64,000 bases of DNA, from the NCBI RefSeq assembly GCF_010500815.1, contig NZ_JAAAMG010000005.1, positions 186,001 to 250,000 on the forward strand, read 5' to 3'. A program made the translations under genes and the position numbers. Positions within the stretch are counted from its first letter, which is position 1, and the number at the start of each line of letters is the position of its first letter. This DNA is from Jiella pacifica (GTDB taxonomy: Bacteria > Pseudomonadota > Alphaproteobacteria > Rhizobiales > Rhizobiaceae). Shown here one piece after another: positions 19,129 through 27,469 of the stretch. Below the pieces are notes generated by a model. It saw only the letters and a program-made list of their open reading frames with translations. It ran no database searches and was not told the DNA's origin.

Positions 19129-19214
19129 AGAGAATTCGAAGCCGGCAAAATTTTTTGGCGACGTCGCAGCTCGCTCTGCGCCCGTGCCGGAACGGCCGGG
19201 CAACCGGGGCTGCA

Positions 19215-19436
19215 CCCTGAACGGTAGATGAACGGCGGCTTCCGGCCCCGTTCAGGGGGCTGGTGCGATGTTCCACGGCATGGAGCAGCCGGTCGTCAAC
19301 CAACACCACGATCTGCCGCTCCGCCGCCAACCGTCTTTCACAATCGGCGGTGAGAAACGGTCGCAGTGTCCCGTCCCTTCCACTGTGGCCGCTCGACCGG
19401 GAGTCTTGAAGACGGGGCTCCCGGTCTCTTTTTTTT
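19215..19436 (+). ncRNA. Candidate structured small RNA divergent from hsp20
   Basis: A perfect ten-base inverted repeat (CCCTGAACGG at 19215-19224, CCGTTCAGGG at 19248-19257) is followed about 140 bases later by a very strong rho-independent terminator on the same strand. No protein family is recognisable on either strand. A 57-codon frame from 19268 runs through the terminator and so is unlikely to be the product. The 5' end is not defined and no promoter stands out. It does not carry the conserved features of SRP RNA, RNase P RNA or tmRNA that I know. Confidence 0.45.
19395..19436 (+). terminator. Strong rho-independent terminator with no coding gene upstream
   Basis: GACCGGGAG (19395-19403) pairs perfectly with CTCCCGGTC (19418-19426), followed by TCTTTTTTTT. 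It is oriented for plus-strand transcription, but the nearest plus-strand protein gene upstream is moeB, more than 2.5 kb away behind convergent genes. It therefore argues for a non-coding transcript. Confidence 0.85.
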
Positions 19437-19840
19437 GCTGAAGACGCGTTTTTGGTGACGTCTCGCCGCCGTCCCTCGGCGTCTGCCGCTACCGCATTCA
19501 CAAATCTCATCATCTGCGGTGCGGCCCGCGACTCGCGCGGCACAACGACGTCGCAGAATGGGTCAAAGCATCAGGCCGCTTCGCCGCTGAGGAATGGATC
19601 CAGGCTCGATGGCCGGGATGACGAAGCTTCTCGCTTTGCGGCCGTTCTTCCACGCCGACCTTGCTTGGCATGGGCGACTGCTGACGAAGCCGGACAAGAC
19701 GTCTGAAGCGTAGGCGTCCGCCGTCCAGTCAAGCCTCGCGGCCCTCGCCTGCTCGTCTCGCCGGCAGGTCCAGATCGCGGATGCGGGCAGATCGGCCTCG
19801 CTGGGCCGGTCCTTCCTTCGACCTCAGGTGTCCCAGGCCT
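19437..19840. other. Non-coding stretch downstream of lapA
   Basis: About 400 bases lie between the terminator and the end of lapA. Neither strand gives a recognisable protein, and no strong hairpin or repeat stands out. In many Rhizobiales trp genes follow lapA here, but no trace of them is visible. Confidence 0.4.
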
Positions 19841-20218
19841 TCAGGCAGCGCGCGCAGCCGGCACGAGGGCTCTCGAGCCCGTCCCGGTCGTCGCAGCAGC
19901 CCGATCCTCCTCCAGCATGCGGATGCGCTCGTCCTTCTTGCCGGTTTCGCGCTGCAGCCGCTCGATCTCGTGCTTGCGCTTGTAGGAGGCCCGGCGGTGG
20001 TGGTTCTGGCTCAGAAACGTCCCGATGCCGCCGAGAACGAGACCGAAGATGACTGCGCCCATCATGAGGATGGACAGGGACACGTCGAAGCTGAGCTGCG
20101 GAATGCTGCCGAACGGATCGAGGCTGACCGTGACGTCGCCTCGATTGACCACCATGAACACCACGAGCACGATGGTGATCGGCAGGAGAACGATGGCGGC
20201 GGTGATTTTGGCGATCAT
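19841..20218 (-). CDS. LapA family (DUF1049) membrane protein
   Basis: A 125-residue protein with two membrane helices (about residues 4-25 and 44-68) and a charged coiled-coil tail (KRKHEIERLQRETGKKDERI), the DUF1049/LapA layout. LapA in enterobacteria assembles with LapB to control LPS synthesis through FtsH and LpxC; a similar role here is inference. The ATG at 20218 follows a GAAGAGA purine run. It lies 127 bases after ihfB on the same strand, a common Rhizobiales arrangement. Confidence 0.8.
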   Translation of the reverse strand: MIAKITAAIVLLPITIVLVVFMVVNRGDVTVSLDPFGSIPQLSFDVSLSILMMGAVIFGLVLGGIGTFLSQNHHRRASYKRKHEIERLQRETGKKDERIRMLEEDRAAATTGTGSRALVPAARAA

Positions 20219-20345
20219 GTCTCTTCGTCCAGGCTGGTCAGGGCGCGCGGCGACGCAGGAGGCATAAGATGGCAGAAGGGCGGGCCGCGTCAACGCGCCG
20301 GGCGCATTCTCGTCGCCGTCCGAGCCGGCAAATGCGCCATCGACG

Positions 20346-20627
20346 TCACTTGCGGTTCAGCCTTTCGCGCAATTCCTTGCCGGCCTTGAAGAACGGCACC
20401 CACTTCTCCTCGACGGAGACGGCTTCGCCGGTGCGCGGGTTGCGGCCCGAGCGCGGCGGCCGGTTCTTCACCGAGAAGGCGCCGAAGCCGCGCAGTTCGA
20501 CGCGGTTCGAGTCGGACAGAGCCTCGGTGATCTCGTCGAAAATGGCGTTGACGATCGTCTCGACGTCCCGCTGATAAAGATGCGGATTGCGGTTGGCGAT
20601 GGCCTGGACGAGCTCGGACTTGATCAT
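20346..20627 (-). CDS. ihfB: Integration host factor subunit beta
   Basis: A small DNA-bending protein (93 residues), partner of IhfA in the heterodimer that bends DNA in recombination, replication and sigma-54 promoters. [43 protein letters not shown] and the beta-arm [11 protein letters not shown], with its intercalating proline, mark it as IHF-beta rather than HU. It follows sppA by 99 bases. Its leader holds a nine-base inverted repeat. Confidence 0.95.
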   Translation of the reverse strand: MIKSELVQAIANRNPHLYQRDVETIVNAIFDEITEALSDSNRVELRGFGAFSVKNRPPRSGRNPRTGEAVSVEEKWVPFFKAGKELRERLNRK

Positions 20628-20651
20628 TCGCGATATCCCTCATGCAAAACG

Positions 20652-20692
20652 CCGCAGCGGGCAGACGATGTCCTTGTCCCCCACCGCTGCGG
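20652..20692. repeat. Inverted repeat in the ihfB leader
   Basis: CCGCAGCGG (20652-20660) and CCGCTGCGG (20684-20692) are perfect nine-base arms around 23 bases, 25 bases before the ihfB start. It could be a leader hairpin or a protein site. No T-run follows on either strand, so it is not a standard terminator. Confidence 0.5.
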
Positions 20693-20726
20693 TACGTCGG
20701 CAAAACTTATAAAGAATTCCGAGGCT

Positions 20727-21710
20727 TCACTGAACATTTGCGCGGCTACTCAAAGGCTGCCAGAGCGATACGAGCCCGTCAAGCTGTCCCGCCTTCATCA
20801 TCAGCGCCGAGGGGAGATTTCCGGCCCGCAAGTCGAGGCCGACGATCTCATAGGCGAGCGAGCGAGCGGAGCCGAGCAGGGAAAAGGAGGAATCATCCTC
20901 CGGCTTGCGATCGACGAACTTCAGTCCGGCCGGGATCTTCTTGTCCGTCTCCAGCCAGCGACGCACCGCCTCCTCGCCGCCGATCTCGTCGACGAGCTTG
21001 AGACCAAGGCCCTGCTGGCCGGTGAAGATCGATCCGTCGGCCAGCCGCCGCGCCTCTCCGGGCGCGATGCCGCGCCGCTCGGCGACCAGCCCGACGAACC
21101 AGTCGTAGGTGTCCATCACCAGGCGGCGGATCATGTCCTCGGCGCCCGGCGGCGGCGGTCCGAAGGGCGATGGCTCGGCCTTCAGCGGCGCGGATTTGAT
21201 GGCGTTGACCTCGACGCCCACCGTAGCGAGGAGCTTCTCGGCGTTCACATACTGGAAGATCACCCCGATCGACCCGACGATGGAGGTGCGCCGGGCGACG
21301 ATGTGATCCGTACCGGCAGCGATCATGTAGCCCGCCGAGGCGGCCAGCGTCCCGACCTGCGCGGCGACGGGCTTCTTCTGCGCCACCGCTCGCACCGCCT
21401 GATAGATCGATTCTCCGCCCGCCGTCGTGCCGCCCGGTGAATCGATGCGCATGACGACCGCCTTGACGTTGTCGTCGTCCTTCAATTCGTCGAGGAGCTC
21501 CAGGAGCTTGCGATCCTCGAGGATCATCCCCTCGATCGAGACCCGGGCGATCTGATCGGACGACCGACCGTCGAAGGCGCTCGGAATCCCGACGAGAAAG
21601 GGCACGGCGATCAGGGCCACGACGGCGATCGCCACGGCCGTGATGCGCCAGAAGCTCAGTCTGCGCCGAAGTCGGCGACGATCGATCAACTCGCCGGCCA
21701 CATTGACCAT
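20727..21710 (-). CDS. sppA: Signal peptide peptidase SppA
   Basis: A membrane-anchored serine/lysine protease that degrades released signal peptides at the inner membrane (327 residues, short one-domain form). One N-terminal membrane helix (about residues 22-44) leads to the S49 peptidase domain. RIDSPGGTTAGGESIY is the oxyanion region, AASAGYMIA carries the likely serine nucleophile, SIVGSIGVI the following strand, and AIKSAPLKAEPSPF the likely catalytic lysine. The ATG at 21710 has GGAG six bases upstream. It is followed by ihfB, a widely conserved pairing. Confidence 0.93.
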   Translation of the reverse strand: MVNVAGELIDRRRLRRRLSFWRITAVAIAVVALIAVPFLVGIPSAFDGRSSDQIARVSIEGMILEDRKLLELLDELKDDDNVKAVVMRIDSPGGTTAGGESIYQAVRAVAQKKPVAAQVGTLAASAGYMIAAGTDHIVARRTSIVGSIGVIFQYVNAEKLLATVGVEVNAIKSAPLKAEPSPFGPPPPGAEDMIRRLVMDTYDWFVGLVAERRGIAPGEARRLADGSIFTGQQGLGLKLVDEIGGEEAVRRWLETDKKIPAGLKFVDRKPEDDSSFSLLGSARSLAYEIVGLDLRAGNLPSALMMKAGQLDGLVSLWQPLSSRANVQ

Positions 21711-22010
21711 TCCGCTCTCCGTTCCATTACCTCGTCTCACCAGACAGTTGGCTAGCGAAAAGCACGGCACCTGTGAAGTTCGAATGTGAGATCGGGGCGG
21801 GCGGCGACGCGGATCGGGACGGAGGAAACCTGCAATGGCCTTCGCCAGGACACGGAAGGCCGATAGTCGCCACGTCGATATGTCGCTTCCGTGCTATTGA
21901 CTGTCGCAAAACACGTTGATTGATGCTAAAGAGCGCCGCCTTGAGGTTCAGAACAGCTCGCAAGACGGCTCGAACTCGGATCGAGGAGCCGATTCCGATG
22001 AGAGGTTTCC

Positions 22011-22715
22011 TTGACATTACAGATGGTTGATCTCGACCCGCCACGCCGGGGCGACGCGGGCCGAGCGGAATTCTCGGCGACCAGACAGGCCGAGTTCTCG
22101 CGCGCCGTACGGCATTCCCGTCTCGTACGGATGCTGAAGATCGGCCTGCCCGTCGTGGCCGCGGTGATCCTTCTCGGCGGTCTGGTGCTCATTTGGCTGG
22201 CCCGCAGCGTGACCGACGACGTTTCGGTGACGAGCACCGCAATCGACGACGGCAGCGTGGTCATGCAGGACCCGCGCATGTCCGGCGTCGACAGCAAGAA
22301 CAGGCCCTACCAGCTCATCGCGAGCCGCGCGGTGCAGTCGCTCGACGGCGGCGGCATCACCCTCGACGCCATTCAGGCCACGGTCCCGATCGACGACGAT
22401 GTCACGGCTGACATCCGCTCCGAGTCCGGCTACTACGACGCCACGGTCGGAACGCTGCAGCTGAGCCAGGGCATCTCCGTCAAGACGACCAGCGGAATCT
22501 CGGTTCGACTCGCCGGCGCCGACATCGATCTGTCGTCGGGAACGATGGACGGAAGAGGCCCGGTGCTGATCAAGTCGGGGACGCAGACGATCGAGGCGCA
22601 GAGTTTGAAGGTTTCCGACGGCGGTCAGTTCCTGTCCTTCGGCGGCCGCGTGAAAATGCTGATCAACCCGGCCTCGCTGAAGAGCGAGGCTTCCGCTTTC
22701 CAGCCGAAAGAGTGA
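22011..22715 (+). CDS. lptC: LPS export protein LptC
   Basis: The periplasmic, membrane-anchored LptC component that passes lipopolysaccharide from LptBFG to LptA (234 residues). One N-terminal membrane helix (about residues 45-65) precedes a beta-jellyroll domain, visible in DPRMSGVDSKNRPYQLIASRA, a hallmark of alphaproteobacterial LptC. The TTG at 22011 has AGAGG five bases upstream; the ATG at 22023 is the alternative. It heads the lptC-lptA-lptB-rpoN-hpf-ptsN order, six bases before lptA, and diverges from sppA. Confidence 0.88.
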   Translation: MTLQMVDLDPPRRGDAGRAEFSATRQAEFSRAVRHSRLVRMLKIGLPVVAAVILLGGLVLIWLARSVTDDVSVTSTAIDDGSVVMQDPRMSGVDSKNRPYQLIASRAVQSLDGGGITLDAIQATVPIDDDVTADIRSESGYYDATVGTLQLSQGISVKTTSGISVRLAGADIDLSSGTMDGRGPVLIKSGTQTIEAQSLKVSDGGQFLSFGGRVKMLINPASLKSEASAFQPKE

Positions 22716-22721
22716 CAGAGC

Positions 22722-23363
22722 ATGAGCTCTCAGAATTTCTCCGCAAAGGCCCTCTCCGCAAAGGCCATTGCCGTCGCCGTCGTGATGGCGCTGAGCGGCC
22801 CCGTGGCGGCCCAGAGCGAGGGCGGCGCGAGGCAGACCTTCACCGGCCTGCAGCTTCGCGGCGACCAGCCCATCGCGATCGAGTCCAACCAGCTCGACAT
22901 CGACGACCGGAACACCGTCGCGACCTTCTCGGGCAACGTCTCGGTGAAGCAGGGCGAGGTGCAGCTGAGCGCCGGCAAGCTGATCGTCTATTACAAGAGA
23001 AACGGCAACGCGGCGAATAAGGCGAGCGGCGACGCCGCCGCCCAGTCTGAGCCGGGCTCGCTTCCGGGCGGCTCCAGCCAGATCGACCGGCTGGAGGCGA
23101 CCAACAACGTCTATGTGAAGTCCTCCAGCCAGGTCGCCACGGCCAACCAGGCGTCATTCGACATGGCGCAGAATCTCGTCACCCTGACCGGCAACGTCGT
23201 CCTCACTCAAGGCGAAAACGTCGCCGAGGGATGCCGTCTGACGATCCGCATGGACACCGGCGTCGCCAAGCTGGAAAGCACGCAATGTGGCAACACGGCA
23301 GGAGGCGGCCGCGTTCGTCTGATGCTGACGCCGGGCCAGAGTGGCTCCGGTCAGGCGCGCTAG
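22722..23363 (+). CDS. lptA: LPS transport periplasmic protein LptA
   Basis: The periplasmic bridge protein that carries lipopolysaccharide between membranes (213 residues). A signal peptide (AIAVAVVMALSGPVAAQ, about residues 15-31) is followed by the OstA/LptA repeat: PIAIESNQLDIDDRNTVATF, SGNVSVKQGEVQLSAGKLIV and a second half with LTGNVVLTQGENVAEGCRL. It lies six bases after lptC and ends just before lptB. Confidence 0.92.
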   Translation: MSSQNFSAKALSAKAIAVAVVMALSGPVAAQSEGGARQTFTGLQLRGDQPIAIESNQLDIDDRNTVATFSGNVSVKQGEVQLSAGKLIVYYKRNGNAANKASGDAAAQSEPGSLPGGSSQIDRLEATNNVYVKSSSQVATANQASFDMAQNLVTLTGNVVLTQGENVAEGCRLTIRMDTGVAKLESTQCGNTAGGGRVRLMLTPGQSGSGQAR

Positions 23364-23376
23364 AGAGGGCGAAGGC

Positions 23377-24150
23377 TTGAACGTTCGTTCGCAGCCCGAG
23401 GGCGAGGCCTCCAGCGCCGGTCGGTTCGATGGGACGCTGGTCGCAGCAGGCCTGACAAAGACCTATCGCGGCCGCCGGGTGGTGGACGACGTCGGGCTGG
23501 TGGTGCGCCGCGGCGAAGCCGTCGGCCTGCTCGGGCCGAACGGCGCCGGCAAGACCACCTGCTTCTACATGATCACCGGGCTCATACCGGTCGACACCGG
23601 ACGGATCGGGCTCGACGGCCACGACATCACCAAGGTGCCGATGTACAGGCGCGCCCGTCTCGGCATCGGCTATCTGCCGCAGGAAGCTTCGATCTTCCGC
23701 GGCCTCTCGGTCGAGGACAACATCCGGGCGGTGCTTGAGGTGGCGCAGCCCAACAAGAAGCTGCGGGAGGCCGAACTCGACGAGCTGCTCGAGGAGTTCC
23801 ACATCTCGCACCTGCGCAAGCAGGCCTCGACGTCGCTATCCGGCGGCGAGAGACGGCGATGCGAAATCGCCCGGGCGCTCGCTTCCAAGCCGACCTTCAT
23901 GCTGCTCGACGAGCCCTTCGCAGGTGTCGATCCGATTGCCGTCGCCGACATCCAGGGCCTCGTGCGTCACCTGACGGCGCGCGGCATCGGCGTGCTCATC
24001 ACCGATCACAACGTCCGGGAGACGCTCGGCCTGATCGACCGCGCCTACATCATGCACGCCGGCTCCGTCCTGACGCACGGCACCCCCCAGGCGATCGTCG
24101 ACAATCGCGACGTGCGCAGGCTTTATCTCGGTGAGCAATTCAGCTTCTGA
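23377..24150 (+). CDS. lptB: LPS export ABC transporter ATP-binding protein LptB
   Basis: The cytoplasmic ATPase that powers lipopolysaccharide extraction by LptFGC (257 residues). Walker A GPNGAGKTT, the Q-loop GYLPQEASIFRGL, signature LSGGERRRCEIARAL, Walker B FMLLDEPFAGVDP and the switch histidine in ITDHNVRETL are all intact. The TTG at 23377, with GAGGG and GAAGG just upstream, is the likely start; a GTG at 23341 lies inside lptA. The FxGLSVEDN segment is diagnostic for LptB. Confidence 0.93.
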   Translation: MNVRSQPEGEASSAGRFDGTLVAAGLTKTYRGRRVVDDVGLVVRRGEAVGLLGPNGAGKTTCFYMITGLIPVDTGRIGLDGHDITKVPMYRRARLGIGYLPQEASIFRGLSVEDNIRAVLEVAQPNKKLREAELDELLEEFHISHLRKQASTSLSGGERRRCEIARALASKPTFMLLDEPFAGVDPIAVADIQGLVRHLTARGIGVLITDHNVRETLGLIDRAYIMHAGSVLTHGTPQAIVDNRDVRRLYLGEQFSF

Positions 24151-24342
24151 GTTCCCCAGCGCCACTCACCGGGACGGACGGCGACATCGTCGATTGACAA
24201 GCCATGACCTCAACCGCTTTGATGGCGGCGCTGAGGCTTGGGAGAGGTCGTTGCGCCTTTTCCTGGAACCTTCGCACGTCGCCGCGTGACAATGGCACGA
24301 CGCCGCGTCACGCCCGGTTCACAGCGAGTTCGATCGGCGTAA

Positions 24343-25788
24343 ATGGCACTTTCCGCAAAGCTGCAGATCCGACAGTCGCAGTCGCTGGTGATGACGCCCC
24401 AGCTGCTCCAGTCGATCCGTCTCTTGCAATACAGCACCACCGAACTGCAGGCTTTCGTCGACACCCAGATGGAGTGCAACCCACTGCTCGTCCAGGGCGC
24501 CGGCCCGGAAGGCGAGCCTTCGCGAAGCGTTGCCGCGCCGGCTGCCGGGCCAGAGGCCGGCACGGCCGCGCCGAGCCTCGCCTCGACCAAGAGCGATCCG
24601 GCGAACCGCCCGGCCTCCGCGCCACGGTCGGGCTCCGAGCGAGGGCGATCGGGCGACGGCGACTTCAGCATCGAGGATCTCGCCGACCGCCGCATCTCGC
24701 TGCACCAGCACGCGTCGAAGGAAGTCGCCGACATTCTCGTCGACCGGGCGTCGCAGCGGATCGGAGCCGTCCTGGTCGAGCATCTCGACGAAAGCGGCTA
24801 CCTGCGGATCACCGAGCAGGACGTTGCGGCGAGCCTCGGCGAGTGCCCGAAAGCCGTCGCGGCCGCGATCGCCAAGCTGCAGGGCGAGGTCTCGCCGGCC
24901 GGCCTCTTTGCCCGCGACCTTTCGGAATGCCTCGCCATCCAGCTGAGACGGAAGAACCGCTACGACCCCGTCATCGCGGTGGTGCTGCAGAATCTCGACC
25001 TGCTCGCCCGGCGGGATTTTTCCACCCTGCGCCGCCTCACCGGCGAGGACGAAGCGGAGCTGATGGACATCCTGGCGGAGGTCAGGGCCCTCGATCCGAA
25101 ACCCGGCCATGCCTTCGACCACGACGGAACCGAGGCGATCGTGCCGGACGTCTTCGTCACGGAAGCGATCGACGGCGGCTGGCTGGTGGAGCTCAATTCC
25201 GACGCTTTGCCGCGCGTGATCGTCGACAACAGCTACCTCGCCGCCGTCCGCGGCGGCGCGCTGAAGGGCGAGGACGCGAGCTTTCTGTCGGAATGCCAGC
25301 AATCGGCCAACTGGCTCGTGCGGGCACTCGATCAGCGCGCCAAGACCATCCTGAAGGTCGCGACGGAGATCGTCCGCCGGCAGGACGGATTCCTCACCCA
25401 CGGGGTCGGCGGTCTCAAGCCGATGACGCTGATGTCCGTCGCCGAAGCCATCGGCATGCATGAATCGACCGTCAGCCGCGTCACCGCGCAGAAATACATC
25501 GCGACGCCCCGCGGTACCTTCGAGATGCGATTCTTCTTCACCGTGGCGATCGCCTCGGCCAATGGCGGCGACGCTCATTCGGCTCAGAGCGTCAAGCACC
25601 GCATCAAGATGCTGGTCGATTCCGAGAGCGTCCACAAGGTCATGTCCGACGACGACATCGCCGCCATCCTGAAGAAGGAAGGGATCGATCTGGCCCGGCG
25701 GACGGTGGCGAAATACCGCGAAGCGCTCGGCATTGCCTCCTCGATCCAGCGTCGGCGGGAGATGAACGCCCGCCGGCTCGCCTCCTGA
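24343..25788 (+). CDS. rpoN: RNA polymerase sigma-54 factor
   Basis: The sigma factor for -24/-12 promoters, dependent on enhancer-binding ATPases (481 residues). Region I (SAKLQIRQSQSLVMTPQLLQ with the leucine/glutamine-rich IRLLQYSTTELQ) is intact, followed by a low-complexity acidic region II, the core-binding domain, a helix-turn-helix (TLMSVAEAIGMHESTVSRV) and the RpoN box ARRTVAKYRE at 451-460. It lies 192 bases after lptB, as in other Rhizobiales. Confidence 0.96.
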   Translation: MALSAKLQIRQSQSLVMTPQLLQSIRLLQYSTTELQAFVDTQMECNPLLVQGAGPEGEPSRSVAAPAAGPEAGTAAPSLASTKSDPANRPASAPRSGSERGRSGDGDFSIEDLADRRISLHQHASKEVADILVDRASQRIGAVLVEHLDESGYLRITEQDVAASLGECPKAVAAAIAKLQGEVSPAGLFARDLSECLAIQLRRKNRYDPVIAVVLQNLDLLARRDFSTLRRLTGEDEAELMDILAEVRALDPKPGHAFDHDGTEAIVPDVFVTEAIDGGWLVELNSDALPRVIVDNSYLAAVRGGALKGEDASFLSECQQSANWLVRALDQRAKTILKVATEIVRRQDGFLTHGVGGLKPMTLMSVAEAIGMHESTVSRVTAQKYIATPRGTFEMRFFFTVAIASANGGDAHSAQSVKHRIKMLVDSESVHKVMSDDDIAAILKKEGIDLARRTVAKYREALGIASSIQRRREMNARRLAS

Positions 25789-25885
25789 GCCCGGCCTCGC
25801 CGTCCCCTTCCTCGAAATCCATCCGGGCTTCGGCTTCCATTGTGACGGTCCGAGCCATATCTAGCTGGTTCGGGAGCCGGCCGCG

Positions 25886-25914
25886 TTGACAGGTCCGAGC
25901 GACGTTTCTAGAAG
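25886..25914 (+). promoter_or_regulatory. Putative hpf promoter
   Basis: TTGACA at 25886-25891 and TAGAAG at 25909-25914 are separated by 17 bases. Transcription would start near 25921, about 125 bases before hpf. The site overlaps the rpoN terminator hairpin. Confidence 0.45.
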
Positions 25915-25937
25915 GCCGCACTTCCGGGTGCGGCTTT
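25914..25937 (+). terminator. Hairpin after rpoN
   Basis: GCCGCAC (25915-25921) and GTGCGGC (25928-25934) form a perfect seven-base stem with a six-base loop, followed by TTTGC. It is a modest terminator for rpoN that coincides with the start region of the next transcript. Confidence 0.5.
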
Positions 25938-26045
25938 GCTCGGTGCCGGGCAGGCGCTTCGGCGCGTCGGCGCCGCCCTCGGAAGCGCCGCGTCCCGGTC
26001 GACCGAAGCGTCGACGGGGCGACGGCGAAGGATAGGAGAGATGGA

Positions 26046-26618
26046 ATGGCCTTGCGCGTATCGGGAAAGCACATGGATGTCGGCGAAGCCTTTCGCCAGC
26101 GCATCGAAGAGCGCCTCGGCGAAGCGGTCGACAAATATTTCGACGGCAATTTCTCCGGTACCGTCGTCGTCTCGAAGGAAGGCAGCAGCCGCTTTGCCAC
26201 GGACTGCACGGTCCATCTCGATACCGGCGTCGTGTTCCAGGCAGCTGGCGAGGCCCACGATCCCGAAGCAAGCTTTGCCGGCGCCGCCGAGCGGATCGAG
26301 AAGCGGCTGCGCCGCTACAAGCGGCGGCTGAAGGACCATCAGAACAACAGCCACCGCGAGATGGCCTATCAGGTCATGGCGGCGATCCCCGAGGAAGCGG
26401 AAGAAGTTCCGGCCGACTACGCCCCCGCCATCATCGCCGAGACCACCCTCAAGGTCGGCACCCACTCGGTTGCCGGTGCGGTGATGGAACTCGATCGGCA
26501 GGACAGCCCTTTCGTGTTGTTCCGGAACGCCAATTCGGGCGACCTCAACATCGTCTTCCGCCGCGCTGACGGCAATTATGGCTGGGTCGATCCGTCGAAC
26601 TACTCGCGGGAATCGTAA
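26046..26618 (+). CDS. hpf: Ribosome hibernation promoting factor, long form
   Basis: Binds the 30S decoding region and dimerises idle ribosomes into 100S particles in stationary phase (190 residues, long HPF). The N-terminal S30AE domain covers about residues 1-105, with ALRVSGKHMDVGEAFRQRIE and RLRRYKRRLKDH. The C-terminal dimerisation domain has the conserved VMELDRQDSPFVLFRNANSG and ADGNYGWVDP. It lies between rpoN and ptsN, the conserved order in proteobacteria. Confidence 0.95.
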   Translation: MALRVSGKHMDVGEAFRQRIEERLGEAVDKYFDGNFSGTVVVSKEGSSRFATDCTVHLDTGVVFQAAGEAHDPEASFAGAAERIEKRLRRYKRRLKDHQNNSHREMAYQVMAAIPEEAEEVPADYAPAIIAETTLKVGTHSVAGAVMELDRQDSPFVLFRNANSGDLNIVFRRADGNYGWVDPSNYSRES

Positions 26619-26677
26619 CGGCGCGATAAGCTCCGCCCTCTAGGGTGACGTGCCTGAAGCGAGAAGGCTGGTCTTCG

Positions 26678-27142
26678 ATGGATGTCAATACGCTGATTGA
26701 CCCCGGCGCGATCATGCCCGATCTGCGGGCCAACTCGAAAAAGCAGGTCTTGCAGGAGTTGGCCGGCAAGGCCGCCGAGATCACCGGCATTTCCGAGCGC
26801 GAGATTTTCGAGACCATCTTGGGTCGCGAAAAGCTCGGCTCGACCGGCGTCGGCAACGGCATCGCCATTCCGCATGGCAAGCTCGGCGAGCTCGACCGCA
26901 TCGTCGGCCTGTTTGCCCGCCTCTCGCGGCCCGTCGATTTCGACGCTCTTGACGACCAGCCGGTCGACATCGTGTTCCTGCTTCTCGCCCCTCAGGGCTC
27001 GGGCGCAGATCACCTCAAGGCCCTGTCGAAGGTCGCCCGACTGCTGCGCAACCGCGACATCGTCGACGAGATCCGCGCGACGCGCGACGGCAGCGCCATC
27101 TACGCGCTGATGACCAGCGCCATGGCCCAGAACGCCGCGTAA
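26678..27142 (+). CDS. ptsN: PTS IIA-like nitrogen regulatory protein PtsN
   Basis: The EIIA-Ntr output protein of the nitrogen phosphotransferase system, which controls potassium uptake and other targets by its phosphorylation state (154 residues). H66 in GIAIPHGKL is the phosphorylated residue, and FETILGREKLGSTGVGNG is the conserved segment before it. The ATG at 26678 gives the usual N-terminus. It is 59 bases after hpf and is the last gene of the lpt-rpoN group. Confidence 0.94.
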   Translation: MDVNTLIDPGAIMPDLRANSKKQVLQELAGKAAEITGISEREIFETILGREKLGSTGVGNGIAIPHGKLGELDRIVGLFARLSRPVDFDALDDQPVDIVFLLLAPQGSGADHLKALSKVARLLRNRDIVDEIRATRDGSAIYALMTSAMAQNAA

Positions 27143-27469
27143 GCCGGCGCCCCTCGCGCCGCGCGGTCGACGCGAGAGAATGGCGGCGAAGGCCGCAAGC
27201 CGTTGATTGCGGCTGCGACACCTCACCCGGGCAGCTGCCGTCCTCCCGACCTTTCTCGCCGAGGCGTTTCGCCAGTCACACGGCGTCCATCTCGATTTGC
27301 GAGCATATTTCGGATGATGCACATATAGGTTGTGGATCGGCCGTCTTCTTTGCTAGGCTGCGCCGGTCGGCCCCGCGGCCGGATGGCCTCTCGCCGGAAA
27401 GCCGTCGCGGGATCGGTGCCGGTGGCGTTTCCGGCGATCCTCGGAACGGAGAGGGACGACACGGCTTCG
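27143..27469. other. Intergenic region between ptsN and vgrG
   Basis: A 327-base gap before the type VI genes, where composition drops to a more A+T-rich patch at about 27295-27355. I tested for a sigma-54 promoter and found the spacing off by one base, so I do not call one. No RNA gene or small reading frame is convincing. Confidence 0.4.

Noticed and set aside
19268-19441. A 57-codon frame, possibly a leader peptide, upstream of the 19.4-kb terminator
   Set aside because: The terminator stem lies inside the frame, no gene follows on that strand for attenuation, and there is no run of one amino acid.
24319-25635. Long minus-strand frame opposite rpoN
   Set aside because: It mirrors rpoN codons, has no family features and no ribosome site.
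27320-27360. Sigma-54 promoter before vgrG
   Set aside because: The GG and GC elements are 11 bases apart instead of 10, and the surrounding match is weak.
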